This document shows, one piece after another, positions 45,306 through 53,539 of a stretch of 64,000 bases of DNA. This stretch comes from an uncultured Eubacteriales bacterium (GTDB taxonomy: Bacteria; Bacillota; Clostridia; Oscillospirales; CAG-272). The notes beneath the pieces were generated by a model. That model searched no databases and was not told the DNA's origin. It worked only from the letters and a program-made list of their open reading frames with translations. The translations under genes were made by a program, and so were the position numbers. The stretch covers positions 1-64,000 of the forward strand of contig CAKSPO010000002.1 of the NCBI GenBank assembly GCA_934481515.1, given 5' to 3'. Position 1 is the first letter of the stretch, and every line of letters starts with the position of its first letter.

Positions 45306-46067
45306 ATGCAGAAAATGAACTTCCGTACATCCTATCAGAATTTTATTTCGCTTGGATATTTTTGTTAAGTTGCCAAAGACTTGGAAAAAATGGGTTTACG
45401 CAACTTTTCTTCCCCTTTTGATTGGGTTATCTCCGATTTTCAGGGGATCATCTCCGCAATCCGTTCCCATTTTTCCGATTTTCTTTCGCCGGAGCTTCTG
45501 TGTCAAAATACGGAAAACAGGAACCATTACTGCAATCCGAACTACGGCATTTATTTCTTCCACGACTTTACCAAATATCGCCCTTTGTCGGAACAACTTC
45601 CTTCCGTAAAAGAAAAATACGATCGCAGAATCCGGCGCTTTTACGAAAAAATAAAAGAGCCTACGCTCTTTTTCAGATATATCTGCACCGAAGAAGGGAG
45701 CACAGAGTTTACATGGATTGAAAACAATTACGAAGAAATACGATCTTTGCTGCGTTCTTTTCATCCGGAGAACGACATTGTATTCATCAGCCACGAAGCC
45801 ATCACTTCTGATGTTTTTCAAATCTTTCATGTTCCGAAGGACGACATTGTATCCCGTAGCCCTATCCGGAACAGCCCGGAACTGTATCCAATCGTTCAAA
45901 GGTACACCATTCCCGGACAAAAAGAAAATATCCGTCGTTACAATCAAAAAATCAAAATCAGAAACAATCCCTTCAACCGCGCAAAGCGTGTCCTTTGCCG
46001 TACATGGCATCGTTACTTCGGAAAAACATACCTTCACACAAAAACCTATACCGCCCCCGGAAAATAA
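45306..46067 (+). pseudogene. DUF1796 papain-like cysteine peptidase family gene with in-frame stop
   Basis: From ATG 45306 the frame reads MQKMNFRTSYQNFISLGYFC, matching the family opening SLGxxC that carries the putative catalytic Cys, then hits TAA at 45366-45368. The very same frame then continues for 232 codons, VAKDLEKMGLRNFSSPFDWV, FFHDF, FRYI and so on to 46067, which is the complete remainder of a DUF1796 protein. A restart at ATG 45381 would lack the Cys. A single change (probably TCA to TAA) therefore separates the motif from the rest. The family is often near surface glycan genes; here the neighbour is an RHH regulator. Confidence 0.72.
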
Positions 46068-46083
46068 AAATAACGTTTCAAAA

Positions 46084-46126
46084 GCAAAAAAGCAGGAGCC
46101 TCCTTGTAGGAAAGTTCCTGCTTTTC
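46084..46126. terminator. Terminator between rpmA and the DUF1796 gene
   Basis: AAGCAGGA and TCCTGCTT pair around a GC-rich interior; TTTTTTGC follows on the minus strand and TTTTCTCTT on the plus strand, so it serves both converging transcripts. Confidence 0.75.
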
Positions 46127-46147
46127 TCTTCCGGGAAAACCGGAAAA

Positions 46148-46426
46148 TCAGTCGGCGTAAACGCTGACCTTTTTCTGTGTTCTGCTCTTATGCTCAAACT
46201 TGACCTTACCGTCAATCAAAGCGTACAGCGTGTAGTCCTTGCCGACGCCGACGTTTTCACCGGCGCAAACGGCAGTTCCTCTCTGTCTGACGATAATATT
46301 ACCGGCAACCACAGGCTGACCGTCCGCCTTTTTCACACCAAGCCGCTTGGACTCGCTGTCACGGCCGTTCTTTGTGGAGCCGACGCCCTTTTTATGAGCG
46401 AAGAACTGTAAACTGAGCTTCAACAT
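46148..46426 (-). CDS. rpmA: 50S ribosomal protein L27 (with cleavable N-terminus)
   Basis: A 92-residue L27. It starts [21 protein letters not shown]; the first nine residues ending in FF are the Firmicutes extension that is removed by the Prp protease to expose AHKKG, which reaches the peptidyl-transferase centre. The prp gene is directly upstream. Confidence 0.97.
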   Translation of the reverse strand: MLKLSLQFFAHKKGVGSTKNGRDSESKRLGVKKADGQPVVAGNIIVRQRGTAVCAGENVGVGKDYTLYALIDGKVKFEHKSRTQKKVSVYAD

Positions 46427-46481
46427 GATTCTTTTCCTCCTGAATTATTTGTTCTCCGCCAAACCACGCGGAGACAGCGGA

Positions 46482-46844
46482 TCATTCCTCATACGGCTTG
46501 TCTATGACAGACACATCCAGATAATCTCCGTATTCCTCCAGCATGTCACCCAACTGACAATAGTACCCCATCATAATTCCGGAAACCGCATACCGTTTGT
46601 AGTCGTCCGACTCATACTCCGGAAGTGCCGCCTTGGCACACACGCGGATCCTGGTGTCTCCATCTTCAATGGTATAATCCACCCTTGAAGCATACGCCAC
46701 CTCAATGGTATTGATGAGAAACATTGTCATCGAAGAAATCGCGGCGCACAAGATGTCGTCCCCGGCTTCTCCGTAACCTGTGTGACCCTGCTCTTCAAAG
46801 CCGTAGAATACCCCGCCGCTTCTGAAAAACACGATCTTTGTCAT
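46482..46844 (-). CDS. prp: Ribosomal-processing cysteine protease Prp
   Basis: A 120-residue protease that cleaves the L27 extension. The catalytic pair is His21 and Cys33 in GHTGYGEAGDDILCAAIS, and the fold ends in a C-terminal helix-sheet unit typical of the family. Lies between rplU and rpmA as in other Firmicutes, so production of protease and substrate is linked. Confidence 0.95.
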   Translation of the reverse strand: MTKIVFFRSGGVFYGFEEQGHTGYGEAGDDILCAAISSMTMFLINTIEVAYASRVDYTIEDGDTRIRVCAKAALPEYESDDYKRYAVSGIMMGYYCQLGDMLEEYGDYLDVSVIDKPYEE

Positions 46845-46866
46845 GTTCCGACCCTTACCGACCGAA

Positions 46867-47178
46867 TCAACCCTCGATCTTCAGAATCTGCACCTTCGTA
46901 AAAGGCTGTCTGTGACCGATCTTCTTTTTCTCGTTCTTCTTTGCCTTGTACTTCAGGACATAAATCTTCTTGTTCTTGCCGTTCTTCAGCACTTTAGCGG
47001 TAACCTTTGCACCGTCAAGGACAGGCGTACCGATCTTCAGAGCATTGTCATCGGACAGCGCCTTCACCTGGTCAAAAACGATTTCGTCTCCTTCATTGAC
47101 ATCGAGCTTTTCGACAAAAATAATGTCCTGCTCGGTGACCTTGTACTGCTTTCCGCCGGTTTCAATCACTGCAAACAC
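46867..47178 (-). CDS. rplU: 50S ribosomal protein L21
   Basis: A 103-residue L21 (FAVIETGGKQYKV, KKKIGHRQPFTKVQI). The start is GTG at 47178 with GTGAGG upstream; there is no ATG in the right place. First gene of rplU-prp-rpmA. Confidence 0.95.
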   Translation of the reverse strand: MFAVIETGGKQYKVTEQDIIFVEKLDVNEGDEIVFDQVKALSDDNALKIGTPVLDGAKVTAKVLKNGKNKKIYVLKYKAKKNEKKKIGHRQPFTKVQILKIEG

Positions 47179-47184
47179 GAAAAG

Positions 47185-47264
47185 CACCTCACTTTCCTTC
47201 AGACTCGCTGATCCGGGCGGCGTCCGGAATCCGGACACACTTGAGAAAGCCCTTTTCAAGCGGC
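47185..47264 (-). promoter_or_regulatory. Probable L21 leader element
   Basis: The 80-nt 5' leader has two hairpins on the minus strand: TTGAAAAGGGCTTTCTCAA and GTCCGGATTCCGGAC. L21 transcripts in Firmicutes carry a conserved autoregulatory leader in this position. The sequence match is only partial. Confidence 0.45.
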
Positions 47265-47269
47265 AAATT

Positions 47270-47299
47270 ATTATACCATACCCGTTTCTCTTTTGTCAA
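47270..47299 (-). promoter_or_regulatory. rplU operon promoter
   Basis: Minus strand TTGACA (47294-47299), 18-bp spacer, TATAAT (47270-47275). Confidence 0.88.
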
Positions 47300-47347
47300 T
47301 AGTTTTTTTACAAAAAAAGTAAGGAAATCGAAAAAAACAATACTATT

Positions 47348-48208
47348 TTACAGCTTTACCGTCAGGATGTAATATCCGGCATTGTCCGGAGAAATCTCAC
47401 AGCTCTGCCACTGCTCCGGCAGGGTCACTTCCTCTGCGGAGGTACGCAGAACCCGGTAACCGTCTGCCTCATACCAGACCTCCGGTAAAAGCCGCTCCAG
47501 ATATTCCTCCAGTGCAAGCCCGCTCTCTGCAATCCACCCCGCATGCGGTGCTCCCACATAGCGCAGATGCCACGGCTCATAGGAGATTCCCGTCACCTCC
47601 TGCTTGTCCTCCGCATACCGGATAATGAACCCGAATTCGGCGCACCGGCGGTTGACCTCCACCCCGGCAGGAGACTTCAGAAAAGCGGCTCCGCCATAGT
47701 ACGGCGCATAAACATCCAGCGCAAGCCCCGCCTCATGCTCACTGCATCCGGGCTTTGCCGCAATCCCCGCTCCGGAATCCGCCAGAATCTGCTCCTGCTC
47801 CTCCCGTGTGCGGAAATCGGCGGAAACGTAAATCCTTTGACCGGTCTTTTTCTGCACCGCGTCCCGCAGAGCAATATAAGGGTCTACCATGGAAGGATGC
47901 ATCCGCGCCCCATTGTATTCCGCCAGTTCCGGCGTATAATCCTCCGGTAACGGATGTGTCCCATTGACCAGAAACAGCGACAGCGTCTCCGTTACCTTCT
48001 CTTCTCCGCGCAACTCCGCCAGCGTCCAAACGCGCCCGCCGGAGAGCGGCTCTGCTTGCCGCAAAGGCATTCCGGAGGGACGAAAAAAGAATCGCGAAAC
48101 GCGATATTCCAGCGCCGGACGGGTCAGAAGCAGACCTGCAAAGAGCGCCGCCGCGGCAAGCAGCACGGACAGCGCCGGAAAAAGAAATTTTTTGACCCAT
48201 GTACTCAT
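47348..48208 (-). CDS. VanY-family D-alanyl-D-alanine carboxypeptidase
   Basis: A 286-residue protein with an N-terminal membrane anchor (FLFPALSVLLAAAALFAGLLL) and a C-terminal peptidase domain. SEHEAGLALDVY supplies His and Asp zinc ligands and EPWHLRYVG supplies the last His, the VanY/DdcY set. It trims D-alanine from peptidoglycan peptides. The ATG at 48208 overlaps the TGA of the SDR gene (ATGA), so the two are translationally coupled. The role of a reductase partner is unclear. Confidence 0.88.
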   Translation of the reverse strand: MSTWVKKFLFPALSVLLAAAALFAGLLLTRPALEYRVSRFFFRPSGMPLRQAEPLSGGRVWTLAELRGEEKVTETLSLFLVNGTHPLPEDYTPELAEYNGARMHPSMVDPYIALRDAVQKKTGQRIYVSADFRTREEQEQILADSGAGIAAKPGCSEHEAGLALDVYAPYYGGAAFLKSPAGVEVNRRCAEFGFIIRYAEDKQEVTGISYEPWHLRYVGAPHAGWIAESGLALEEYLERLLPEVWYEADGYRVLRTSAEEVTLPEQWQSCEISPDNAGYYILTVKL

Positions 48209-48918
48209 ATGGCAAATCCTCCGTCCACACCAAGCGTCTGCCCGGTAATAAAGGAAGCTTCGGGAGAGGCAAAAAACGCGACCGCCGCCGCAACCTCCTC
48301 CGGCGTGCCAAGACGGCAAAGCGGTGTTTCTTCACAGAGAGAGCGGAGTGCTTCCGCACCCAGAGCGGCATTCATCTCGGTTGCAATCACTCCCGGTTCC
48401 ACACAGTTGACCGTGATGCCGGACGGTCCCAGCTCCTTGGCAAGCGCCATGGTCATCCCGCGCAGTCCCGCCTTTGCGGCGGAATAATGCACCTCGCAGG
48501 AAGCCCCGCATTTGCCCCACATCGACCCGATATTGACGATTCTTCCGCTCTTCTGACGGATCATTGTCTTCACCGCCGCGCGCGTCACGTAAAACGCACC
48601 GTCAAGATCGGTTCCCATCATCCGGTTCCAGTCCTCATCCGTTAAATCCGTAAACAGCTTGATCTGCGCAACCCCCGCATTGTTGACCAGCACATCCAGC
48701 CCGCCAAGAAGGGAGATTGCTTTCTCTGCCGCCGCCGTCGCCGCCCCGGAATCCGATACATCCGCACAAAGCGCAACCGCTCCGGTCTCTGCCGCCACCT
48801 TTTCTGCCGCTGTAACGTCCGACCGGTACAAAAACACAACACGGTGCCCCTCTTTTGCAAAGCGCCGGACACACGCCGCTCCGATGCCGCGGGAGCCTCC
48901 CGTAACCAATACCTTCAA
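48205..48918 (-). CDS. Short-chain dehydrogenase/reductase (FabG-like)
   Basis: A 237-residue classical SDR with the TGGSRGIG cofactor loop, NNAG, catalytic Ser (NIGSM) and YSAAK, and the C-terminal SPEASFITGQTLGVDGGFAI of 3-oxoacyl-ACP reductase relatives. Lys at residue 2 and absence of an acidic residue after beta 2 favour NADPH. A fabG role in fatty-acid synthesis is possible, but no fab genes are adjacent, so substrate is open. Confidence 0.88.
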   Translation of the reverse strand: MKVLVTGGSRGIGAACVRRFAKEGHRVVFLYRSDVTAAEKVAAETGAVALCADVSDSGAATAAAEKAISLLGGLDVLVNNAGVAQIKLFTDLTDEDWNRMMGTDLDGAFYVTRAAVKTMIRQKSGRIVNIGSMWGKCGASCEVHYSAAKAGLRGMTMALAKELGPSGITVNCVEPGVIATEMNAALGAEALRSLCEETPLCRLGTPEEVAAAVAFFASPEASFITGQTLGVDGGFAI

Positions 48919-48938
48919 ATCAAACTCTCCTTTTCCCT

Positions 48939-49793
48939 TCAGTCACAATTCCAGATCCGCTCCCCGTCGGTCGCAAAAACAATCTCCCCCGACCGATCCG
49001 TCCGGAAGACCCGGATTCCTGCATCCTCCAGCCGTTTGACCACCTCGCCGTGCGGATGCCCGTAGCTGTTCTCTGCTTCGGCGGAAATCACCGCGTATTC
49101 CGGTTGCATTGCCTCCAGCAGCTCCTCTGTGGTGGAGGTAGAGGAGCCGTGGTGCCCGACCTTGTAAAGATCGCAACGCAGATGCGCCGCACCGTATTCC
49201 GCAAGGATTCGCTTTTCGGTTTTTGCTTCGGCATCTCCCGTAAACAGTGCGGAAACCTTTCCGCAGGCGATCTTGCAGACGATACTGCTGTCGTTGGCGT
49301 CCAGCTTCTCGCCGCCCTCAAACGGAGCCAGCAGAAAAATCTGCGTCTCCCCGAACCGGCAAAACTCCCCGGCATACGGATGGCGGATCACAGAACCGTT
49401 TCCGTCCGCCGCCGTTCGCATCAGGCGGACACTTTCATGATCTGCGTCCGTGTCCGGAATCCAGATTTCCGCCACCGGAAATTCATACAGAACTCCGTCC
49501 GCGCCTCCGATATGATCCTCGTCCGGATGTGTCAGAATCATCAGGCGGAGTTCCGTCACGCCAAGCTGGTGCAGCCGCAGGCAAAGCCGGTCCTCATGAT
49601 CGTCCGGACCCGCGTCAATCAGAATATCTCCCGCCTCCGTGCGAAGCAGAATCGAATCGCCCTGACCGATGTCCAGAAAATAAAATTCCAGCAGGATGTT
49701 CTCCGACCCGTCCGCCCTCCGGCATCCCGGAATGCAGAGCAGAAGAACCAGCAGACAAATCATCCATGCACCCGTTCTTCGGCAACGTTTCAT
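48939..49793 (-). CDS. Secreted metallo-beta-lactamase-fold lipoprotein (ComEC C-terminal-like)
   Basis: A 284-residue lipoprotein: signal MICLLVLLLCIPGC with Cys lipidation, then an MBL domain with THPDEDHIGG (metal-binding HxxxDH), DANDSS, FTGDAE and KVGHHGSSTST, which are the motifs of the ComEC/Rec2 extracellular domain. Related proteins hydrolyse phosphodiester bonds in nucleic acids outside the cell. No ComEC transmembrane channel is fused. A second, independent copy of this type is at 55143. Confidence 0.85.
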   Translation of the reverse strand: MKRCRRTGAWMICLLVLLLCIPGCRRADGSENILLEFYFLDIGQGDSILLRTEAGDILIDAGPDDHEDRLCLRLHQLGVTELRLMILTHPDEDHIGGADGVLYEFPVAEIWIPDTDADHESVRLMRTAADGNGSVIRHPYAGEFCRFGETQIFLLAPFEGGEKLDANDSSIVCKIACGKVSALFTGDAEAKTEKRILAEYGAAHLRCDLYKVGHHGSSTSTTEELLEAMQPEYAVISAEAENSYGHPHGEVVKRLEDAGIRVFRTDRSGEIVFATDGERIWNCD

Positions 49794-49820
49794 TTCTGCG
49801 CCTCTGTTTCTCTCCGTTCC

Positions 49821-50579
49821 TTACCCCTTGGCAAGGATGTATTTTTCCGGATACGGATCCGTAAAAAACGGATTCGGATCCCGGTCGCTGACAAAGAAGT
49901 CCACGTCCCGCACGTTGGTCTGAAAGAATGTGGAGCTTTTATCCCATTTGCTGCTGTCGCAAAGCAGAATTTTCCGGGCGGAATTCTCCAGCATCCGGTT
50001 TCTTACGGCAACCTCCTCCGCATAGCAGTCGTAGCATTCTCCGTCGGCGTGAACCGCCTGAACCGAAAAAATCGCGGCATCCGCGTGCACCCCGCGCACA
50101 AAATCCTGCGCATAACCGCCGACCAGAACCGCGCGGTTTTCCGAAGAAATCACACCGCCGGTACAGAAGACGCGAATATCGTAGCCGGAAAGTACCGACA
50201 TCACATCCACACTGTTGGTAAATACGGTAACGCCTCCGATGGCGGGCAACAGCTCCGCAACAAAATAGGCGCTGCTGGAACCGTCCAGAAAAACGCTTTC
50301 CCCGGGTCGGATCAAAGCCGTCGCCGCTTTGGCAATCTGCTTTTTGCGGACGCTGTTTTCATGACTGCGCAGGGAAAACGGAATGTGCCGCCCGTCGGAG
50401 TTCACCGCCTTGACACCGCCGTAGCTCCGGCTGACAAGTCCCCGCTCCTCCAGGTTCTTCAGATCCCGGCGGATACTGGAGGCGCTGACATTCATTTTCT
50501 GAGACAGGGTTTCCACGGTCGCATAATCGGTCTGCCGAAGCAGATTCATGATCTCCTCTTCCCGCTCGCATTTATACAC
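49821..50579 (-). CDS. DeoR-family sugar-operon repressor
   Basis: A 252-residue repressor. The N-terminal HTH (ATVETLSQKMNVSASSIRRDLKNLEERGLV) is followed by the DeoR effector domain with GSSSAYFVAELLP and DSSKWDKSS, which senses sugar phosphates. It has its own promoter and is not next to a sugar operon, so its targets are elsewhere or the glycan operon at 4809-10924. Confidence 0.9.
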   Translation of the reverse strand: MYKCEREEEIMNLLRQTDYATVETLSQKMNVSASSIRRDLKNLEERGLVSRSYGGVKAVNSDGRHIPFSLRSHENSVRKKQIAKAATALIRPGESVFLDGSSSAYFVAELLPAIGGVTVFTNSVDVMSVLSGYDIRVFCTGGVISSENRAVLVGGYAQDFVRGVHADAAIFSVQAVHADGECYDCYAEEVAVRNRMLENSARKILLCDSSKWDKSSTFFQTNVRDVDFFVSDRDPNPFFTDPYPEKYILAKG

Positions 50580-50613
50580 GGAACCACCTCCAAAGAACCT
50601 TTTATCTGAAAGA

Positions 50614-50642
50614 AGTATATCACAAAATCATTTTTTTGTAAA
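50614..50642 (-). promoter_or_regulatory. deoR-type gene promoter
   Basis: Minus strand TTTACA (50637-50642), 17-bp spacer, TATACT (50614-50619). A plus-strand extended -10 (TGTGCTATAAT, near 50706) faces the exonuclease gene. Confidence 0.7.
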
Positions 50643-50771
50643 TAGAAAAAAGAAGCGCGAAACCGAATTATTTTTCGAAAAGGATAGAAAATCCGAAAAA
50701 TATGTGCTATAATGGAGCGTATTGTTTTTTGGATGATACTGCCGTGCGCGTATCCGGAAAGGACGTTTGGA

Positions 50772-51443
50772 ATGAGGCTGTTGTTTTTTGATATGGAATT
50801 TGCCGACGGAAGGGTTCCCGGATCCGTTTTTTCCTTCGGTTACGTCATGACCGATGAAAATTTCAAAATCCTGACCCCACCCACCGACATCTGCATCAAT
50901 CCCGAATCCTCCTGGAACGGCTATGTTCTGCATCATATCCTCGCATATCCGAAAAAGGTCATTGACGACTCCCCGAATTTCCCGAAGGTTTACCCACAGA
51001 TCCGCAAGCTTTTCGAAAAGGCAGATCTTGCCGTCGGTTTTGCCGTGAAGAACGACATCACCGCACTGAAAAAGGACTGCGAACGCTATTCCCTTCCGCA
51101 AATTCCCTACCGCTGGATGGACACGGAGCAGCTCTGCCGGATGCTGGGCGAATACCCGGAAGCACACGGACTTTCCGGCTACGTACAGGCGTGGTGCAAA
51201 AAGATTCCGGAGCACCAGCACCGCAGTGACGGAGACGCTCTTGCAACCATGCTCTTACTGGAAGCCATCTGCAAAAGCAAGCATGTCACCCCGGCAATGC
51301 TGACCGAAGCATTCCCGGCTTGTACCGGCTATACGATTCCGCCGCAGAAAAAACGCGGATGGTTCTCCCGCCTGTGCTCCCTCTTCCGCATAAGGAAACC
51401 AGAAAGCAAGAAAAAAACAGCTCTTCCTGAAAAACGCATCTGA
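50772..51443 (+). CDS. DEDD-type 3'-5' exonuclease (DnaQ/RNase T fold)
   Basis: A 223-residue nuclease-like protein. FFDMEF supplies the first Asp/Glu pair (DxE), and HRSDGDALATMLLLE supplies later Asp residues and His of the DEDDh set. The tail is basic (KKRGWFSRLCSLFRIRKPESKKK), perhaps binding nucleic acid or membrane. ATG at 50772 has GGAAAGGA upstream; 20 codons further up are ignored. Exact substrate (proofreading, tRNA trimming) not known. Confidence 0.78.
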   Translation: MRLLFFDMEFADGRVPGSVFSFGYVMTDENFKILTPPTDICINPESSWNGYVLHHILAYPKKVIDDSPNFPKVYPQIRKLFEKADLAVGFAVKNDITALKKDCERYSLPQIPYRWMDTEQLCRMLGEYPEAHGLSGYVQAWCKKIPEHQHRSDGDALATMLLLEAICKSKHVTPAMLTEAFPACTGYTIPPQKKRGWFSRLCSLFRIRKPESKKKTALPEKRI

Positions 51444-51501
51444 ATTTTTCCCCTTTCGCGCACGCCCTCTGTTTATCTTATCCTCCGGAGGTTTTTCTCT
51501 G

Positions 51502-52368
51502 ATGCTGACCATCCTTCTGACCGTCGCCGATGTCATCGGAATTTCCCTGCAAAACGTTCTGAAAAAAGGATATGACAATCGCTCCTCGTCTCCCGGTGTC
51601 TTTTACTTCGGTGCCGTGATGTCCGTCTCTGCCATGCTGGTTTTTCTGGTCAGCGGCATCGGAACCCTCCGCTTCCTGCCGGAGGTGCTTCCTTATTCCA
51701 TCGTGTTCGCCGTTTCTTATTTCGCCGCCATGATGGGACAGTTTCTGGCACTGCGCTACGGTCCGCTGTCCCTGACTACACTGATCGCTTCCTACTCTTT
51801 GTTGCTCCCGACCCTTTACGGACTGATTTTCCTGCACGATGACATCAGCCCGCTGTTCTTCCCCGGTCTTGCCCTCCTTATTCTCTCCCTGCTGCTGATT
51901 TATCTGAAGCGGAACCGGGAAAAAACCAACACCTCCGTCTCCTGGAAATGGATCGTATTCCTCATCATCGGCTTTGTCGGAAACGGAATGTGCTCCATCG
52001 TGCAAAAAATGCAGCAGATCAGCATGGAGGGTCAGTTCAAAAACGAACTGATGATTTATGCGCTCCTTCTGATTACCGTTCTGATGCTCCTCTCCGGCAG
52101 AATTCTGGAACGCGGGCAGTTCCGCACCACCCTCAGAGAAGGCTGGAAATTTGCAGTTCCCTGCGGATTGTGCAACGGAATCGTCAACCTCCTGACCATG
52201 GTGCTCGCCGGCATGATGGCGGCATCCGTGGAATTTCCGATTCTTTCTGCAGGAAGCCTTCTTGTCACCTTCCTGTTCTCCGTTTGTCTGTATCGGGAAA
52301 AGCTTTCCCTGCGCCAGTGGATCGGAGCCGCGACCGGCGTCGCCTCCATCATCCTTCTCAGCGTCTGA
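51502..52368 (+). CDS. EamA-family (DMT) transporter
   Basis: A 288-residue protein with about ten hydrophobic helices in two homologous halves, the drug/metabolite transporter fold. FYFGAVMSVSAMLVFLVSG and FVGNGMCSIVQKMQQ lie at the half boundaries. Substrate cannot be told. GGAGG stands 10 bases before the ATG. Follows the exonuclease gene by 58 bp. Confidence 0.85.
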   Translation: MLTILLTVADVIGISLQNVLKKGYDNRSSSPGVFYFGAVMSVSAMLVFLVSGIGTLRFLPEVLPYSIVFAVSYFAAMMGQFLALRYGPLSLTTLIASYSLLLPTLYGLIFLHDDISPLFFPGLALLILSLLLIYLKRNREKTNTSVSWKWIVFLIIGFVGNGMCSIVQKMQQISMEGQFKNELMIYALLLITVLMLLSGRILERGQFRTTLREGWKFAVPCGLCNGIVNLLTMVLAGMMAASVEFPILSAGSLLVTFLFSVCLYREKLSLRQWIGAATGVASIILLSV

Positions 52369-52400
52369 ACACAAGCCTTCCATAAGAAAAAATTAAAAGT

Positions 52401-52448
52401 CAAAGGCGGTGTGAAAAAACGCAAAACGAGTTTTTCACACCGCCTTTG
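52401..52448. terminator. Hairpin between convergent genes
   Basis: CAAAGGCGGTGTGAAAAA and its complement form an 18-bp stem with a 12-base loop. T tracts outside are short, but the A/T run inside the stem and its location between converging genes suggest termination. Confidence 0.6.
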
Positions 52449-52538
52449 AGCACCGTAAACAAAACAAGCATCTCTCAAAAAAGAGGCATCGAAAATCCAT
52501 TGCTCCGATACCTTTCCCCAAAGCCGTACAAAATCGCA

Positions 52539-53144
52539 TCAGGAGTCCGCTTCCATGTTGCACAACCGACGCAACGCCTCTGTCGGATCTTTATCATAGG
52601 TGAGGAACAGCGGATTCTGCTTTGCTTCTTCCGCATAATCCTCCTCCGCGCAGTCAAATAAAATCACGCCCTTTTTGCATTCCTCCGTTCCTGTCAACCG
52701 GTTGACCTCATCGATGGCAAGTCCGATTTCCTCCTCCGGTGTCATGAGCGTATCCGAACCTGCTTCGTCTTCGGCAAAATAAGCCCAACGCCCCTCTTCC
52801 GGGAAATATTCATACGAAAAATCCCGACTCAGAATCACAGTATCGCCATAAAGGAACCAACCGGCTTCCGGGGTTTTCTCTGCCGGATTGCTGATATATC
52901 GGATCGGAAGCTGATTTTCGGAAATTTTTTGAAACAACCGGAATTGAAACCCGCTTGCCGCAAAAGGAGAATACTTTTCCAATGTCATCCGATAATACCG
53001 CGATTTCCGGTATTTCACATAATCCACCGGCAAATATACAAGTACAAAAATTCCAAAAATCAGTGCTACAAAAACGGCAAACACCCAAGACAGAACCGTA
53101 AAAAAGAAATCTTTCACAGCTTTCAAAGCTTTCAAAGGTTTCAT
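52539..53144 (-). CDS. Membrane-anchored protein of unknown function
   Basis: A 201-residue protein with one strongly hydrophobic N-terminal helix (FFFTVLSWVFAVFVALIFGI) and a soluble acidic domain after it (GRWAYFAEDEAGSDTL, EEEIGLAIDEVNRLTG). The ATG at 53144 follows AAAGGGGGG; a 122-codon extension upstream runs into the tRNA-Gly gene and is rejected. No family recognised. Confidence 0.7.
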   Translation of the reverse strand: MKPLKALKAVKDFFFTVLSWVFAVFVALIFGIFVLVYLPVDYVKYRKSRYYRMTLEKYSPFAASGFQFRLFQKISENQLPIRYISNPAEKTPEAGWFLYGDTVILSRDFSYEYFPEEGRWAYFAEDEAGSDTLMTPEEEIGLAIDEVNRLTGTEECKKGVILFDCAEEDYAEEAKQNPLFLTYDKDPTEALRRLCNMEADS

Positions 53145-53166
53145 CGCCCCCCCTTTCTGCCATTTG

Positions 53167-53209
53167 TAAAAAAATAAGCCGGGTGCTTCCTTTGCTGGAA
53201 CCCCGGCTT
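53167..53209 (-). terminator. tRNA-Gly terminator
   Basis: AAGCCGGGGTTCC and GGAAGCACCCGGCTT pair, followed on the minus strand by ATTTTTTTAC. Confidence 0.8.
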
Positions 53210-53216
53210 TTCTTTT

Positions 53217-53290
53217 TGGAGCAGATGACGGGAATCGAACCCGCGTATTCGGCTTGGGAAGCGGACACTCTGCCATTGAGTTACATCTGC
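53217..53290 (-). tRNA. tRNA-Gly (anticodon CCC)
   Basis: A 74-nt tRNA: acceptor GCAGATG/CATCTGC, anticodon loop TTCCCAA, T loop TTCGATT, discriminator T and encoded CCA. Promoter and terminator are both present. Confidence 0.96.
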
Positions 53291-53324
53291 AAAAGAACGC
53301 ACAAATCCTTTTCACGTTCGCTTT

Positions 53325-53353
53325 ATTATAATACAAAAGCTTCGGAATGTCAA
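53325..53353 (-). promoter_or_regulatory. tRNA-Gly promoter
   Basis: Minus strand TTGACA (53348-53353), 17-bp spacer, TATAAT (53325-53330). Confidence 0.88.
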
Positions 53354-53539
53354 CCCCCTTTTTGGTATTTTTTATCGCCGGAAAACTGCTTTTTGCGGGA
53401 AACAAACGAAAAAAACACGCGGCGCACTGTTTTTTTTCAAATCCCCTTGCAAGAAAAGAGGAAATATGGTAAAATAATTTGTTTATACATGGAAAAGACA
53501 GATTTTTCACCGGAACTACAGAAAGGCATTGTGCAGAAC

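Noticed and set aside
53147..53510. Long N-terminal extension of the membrane protein through the tRNA-Gly gene
   Set aside because: It crosses a tRNA and its promoter; the ATG at 53144 has its own ribosome site.
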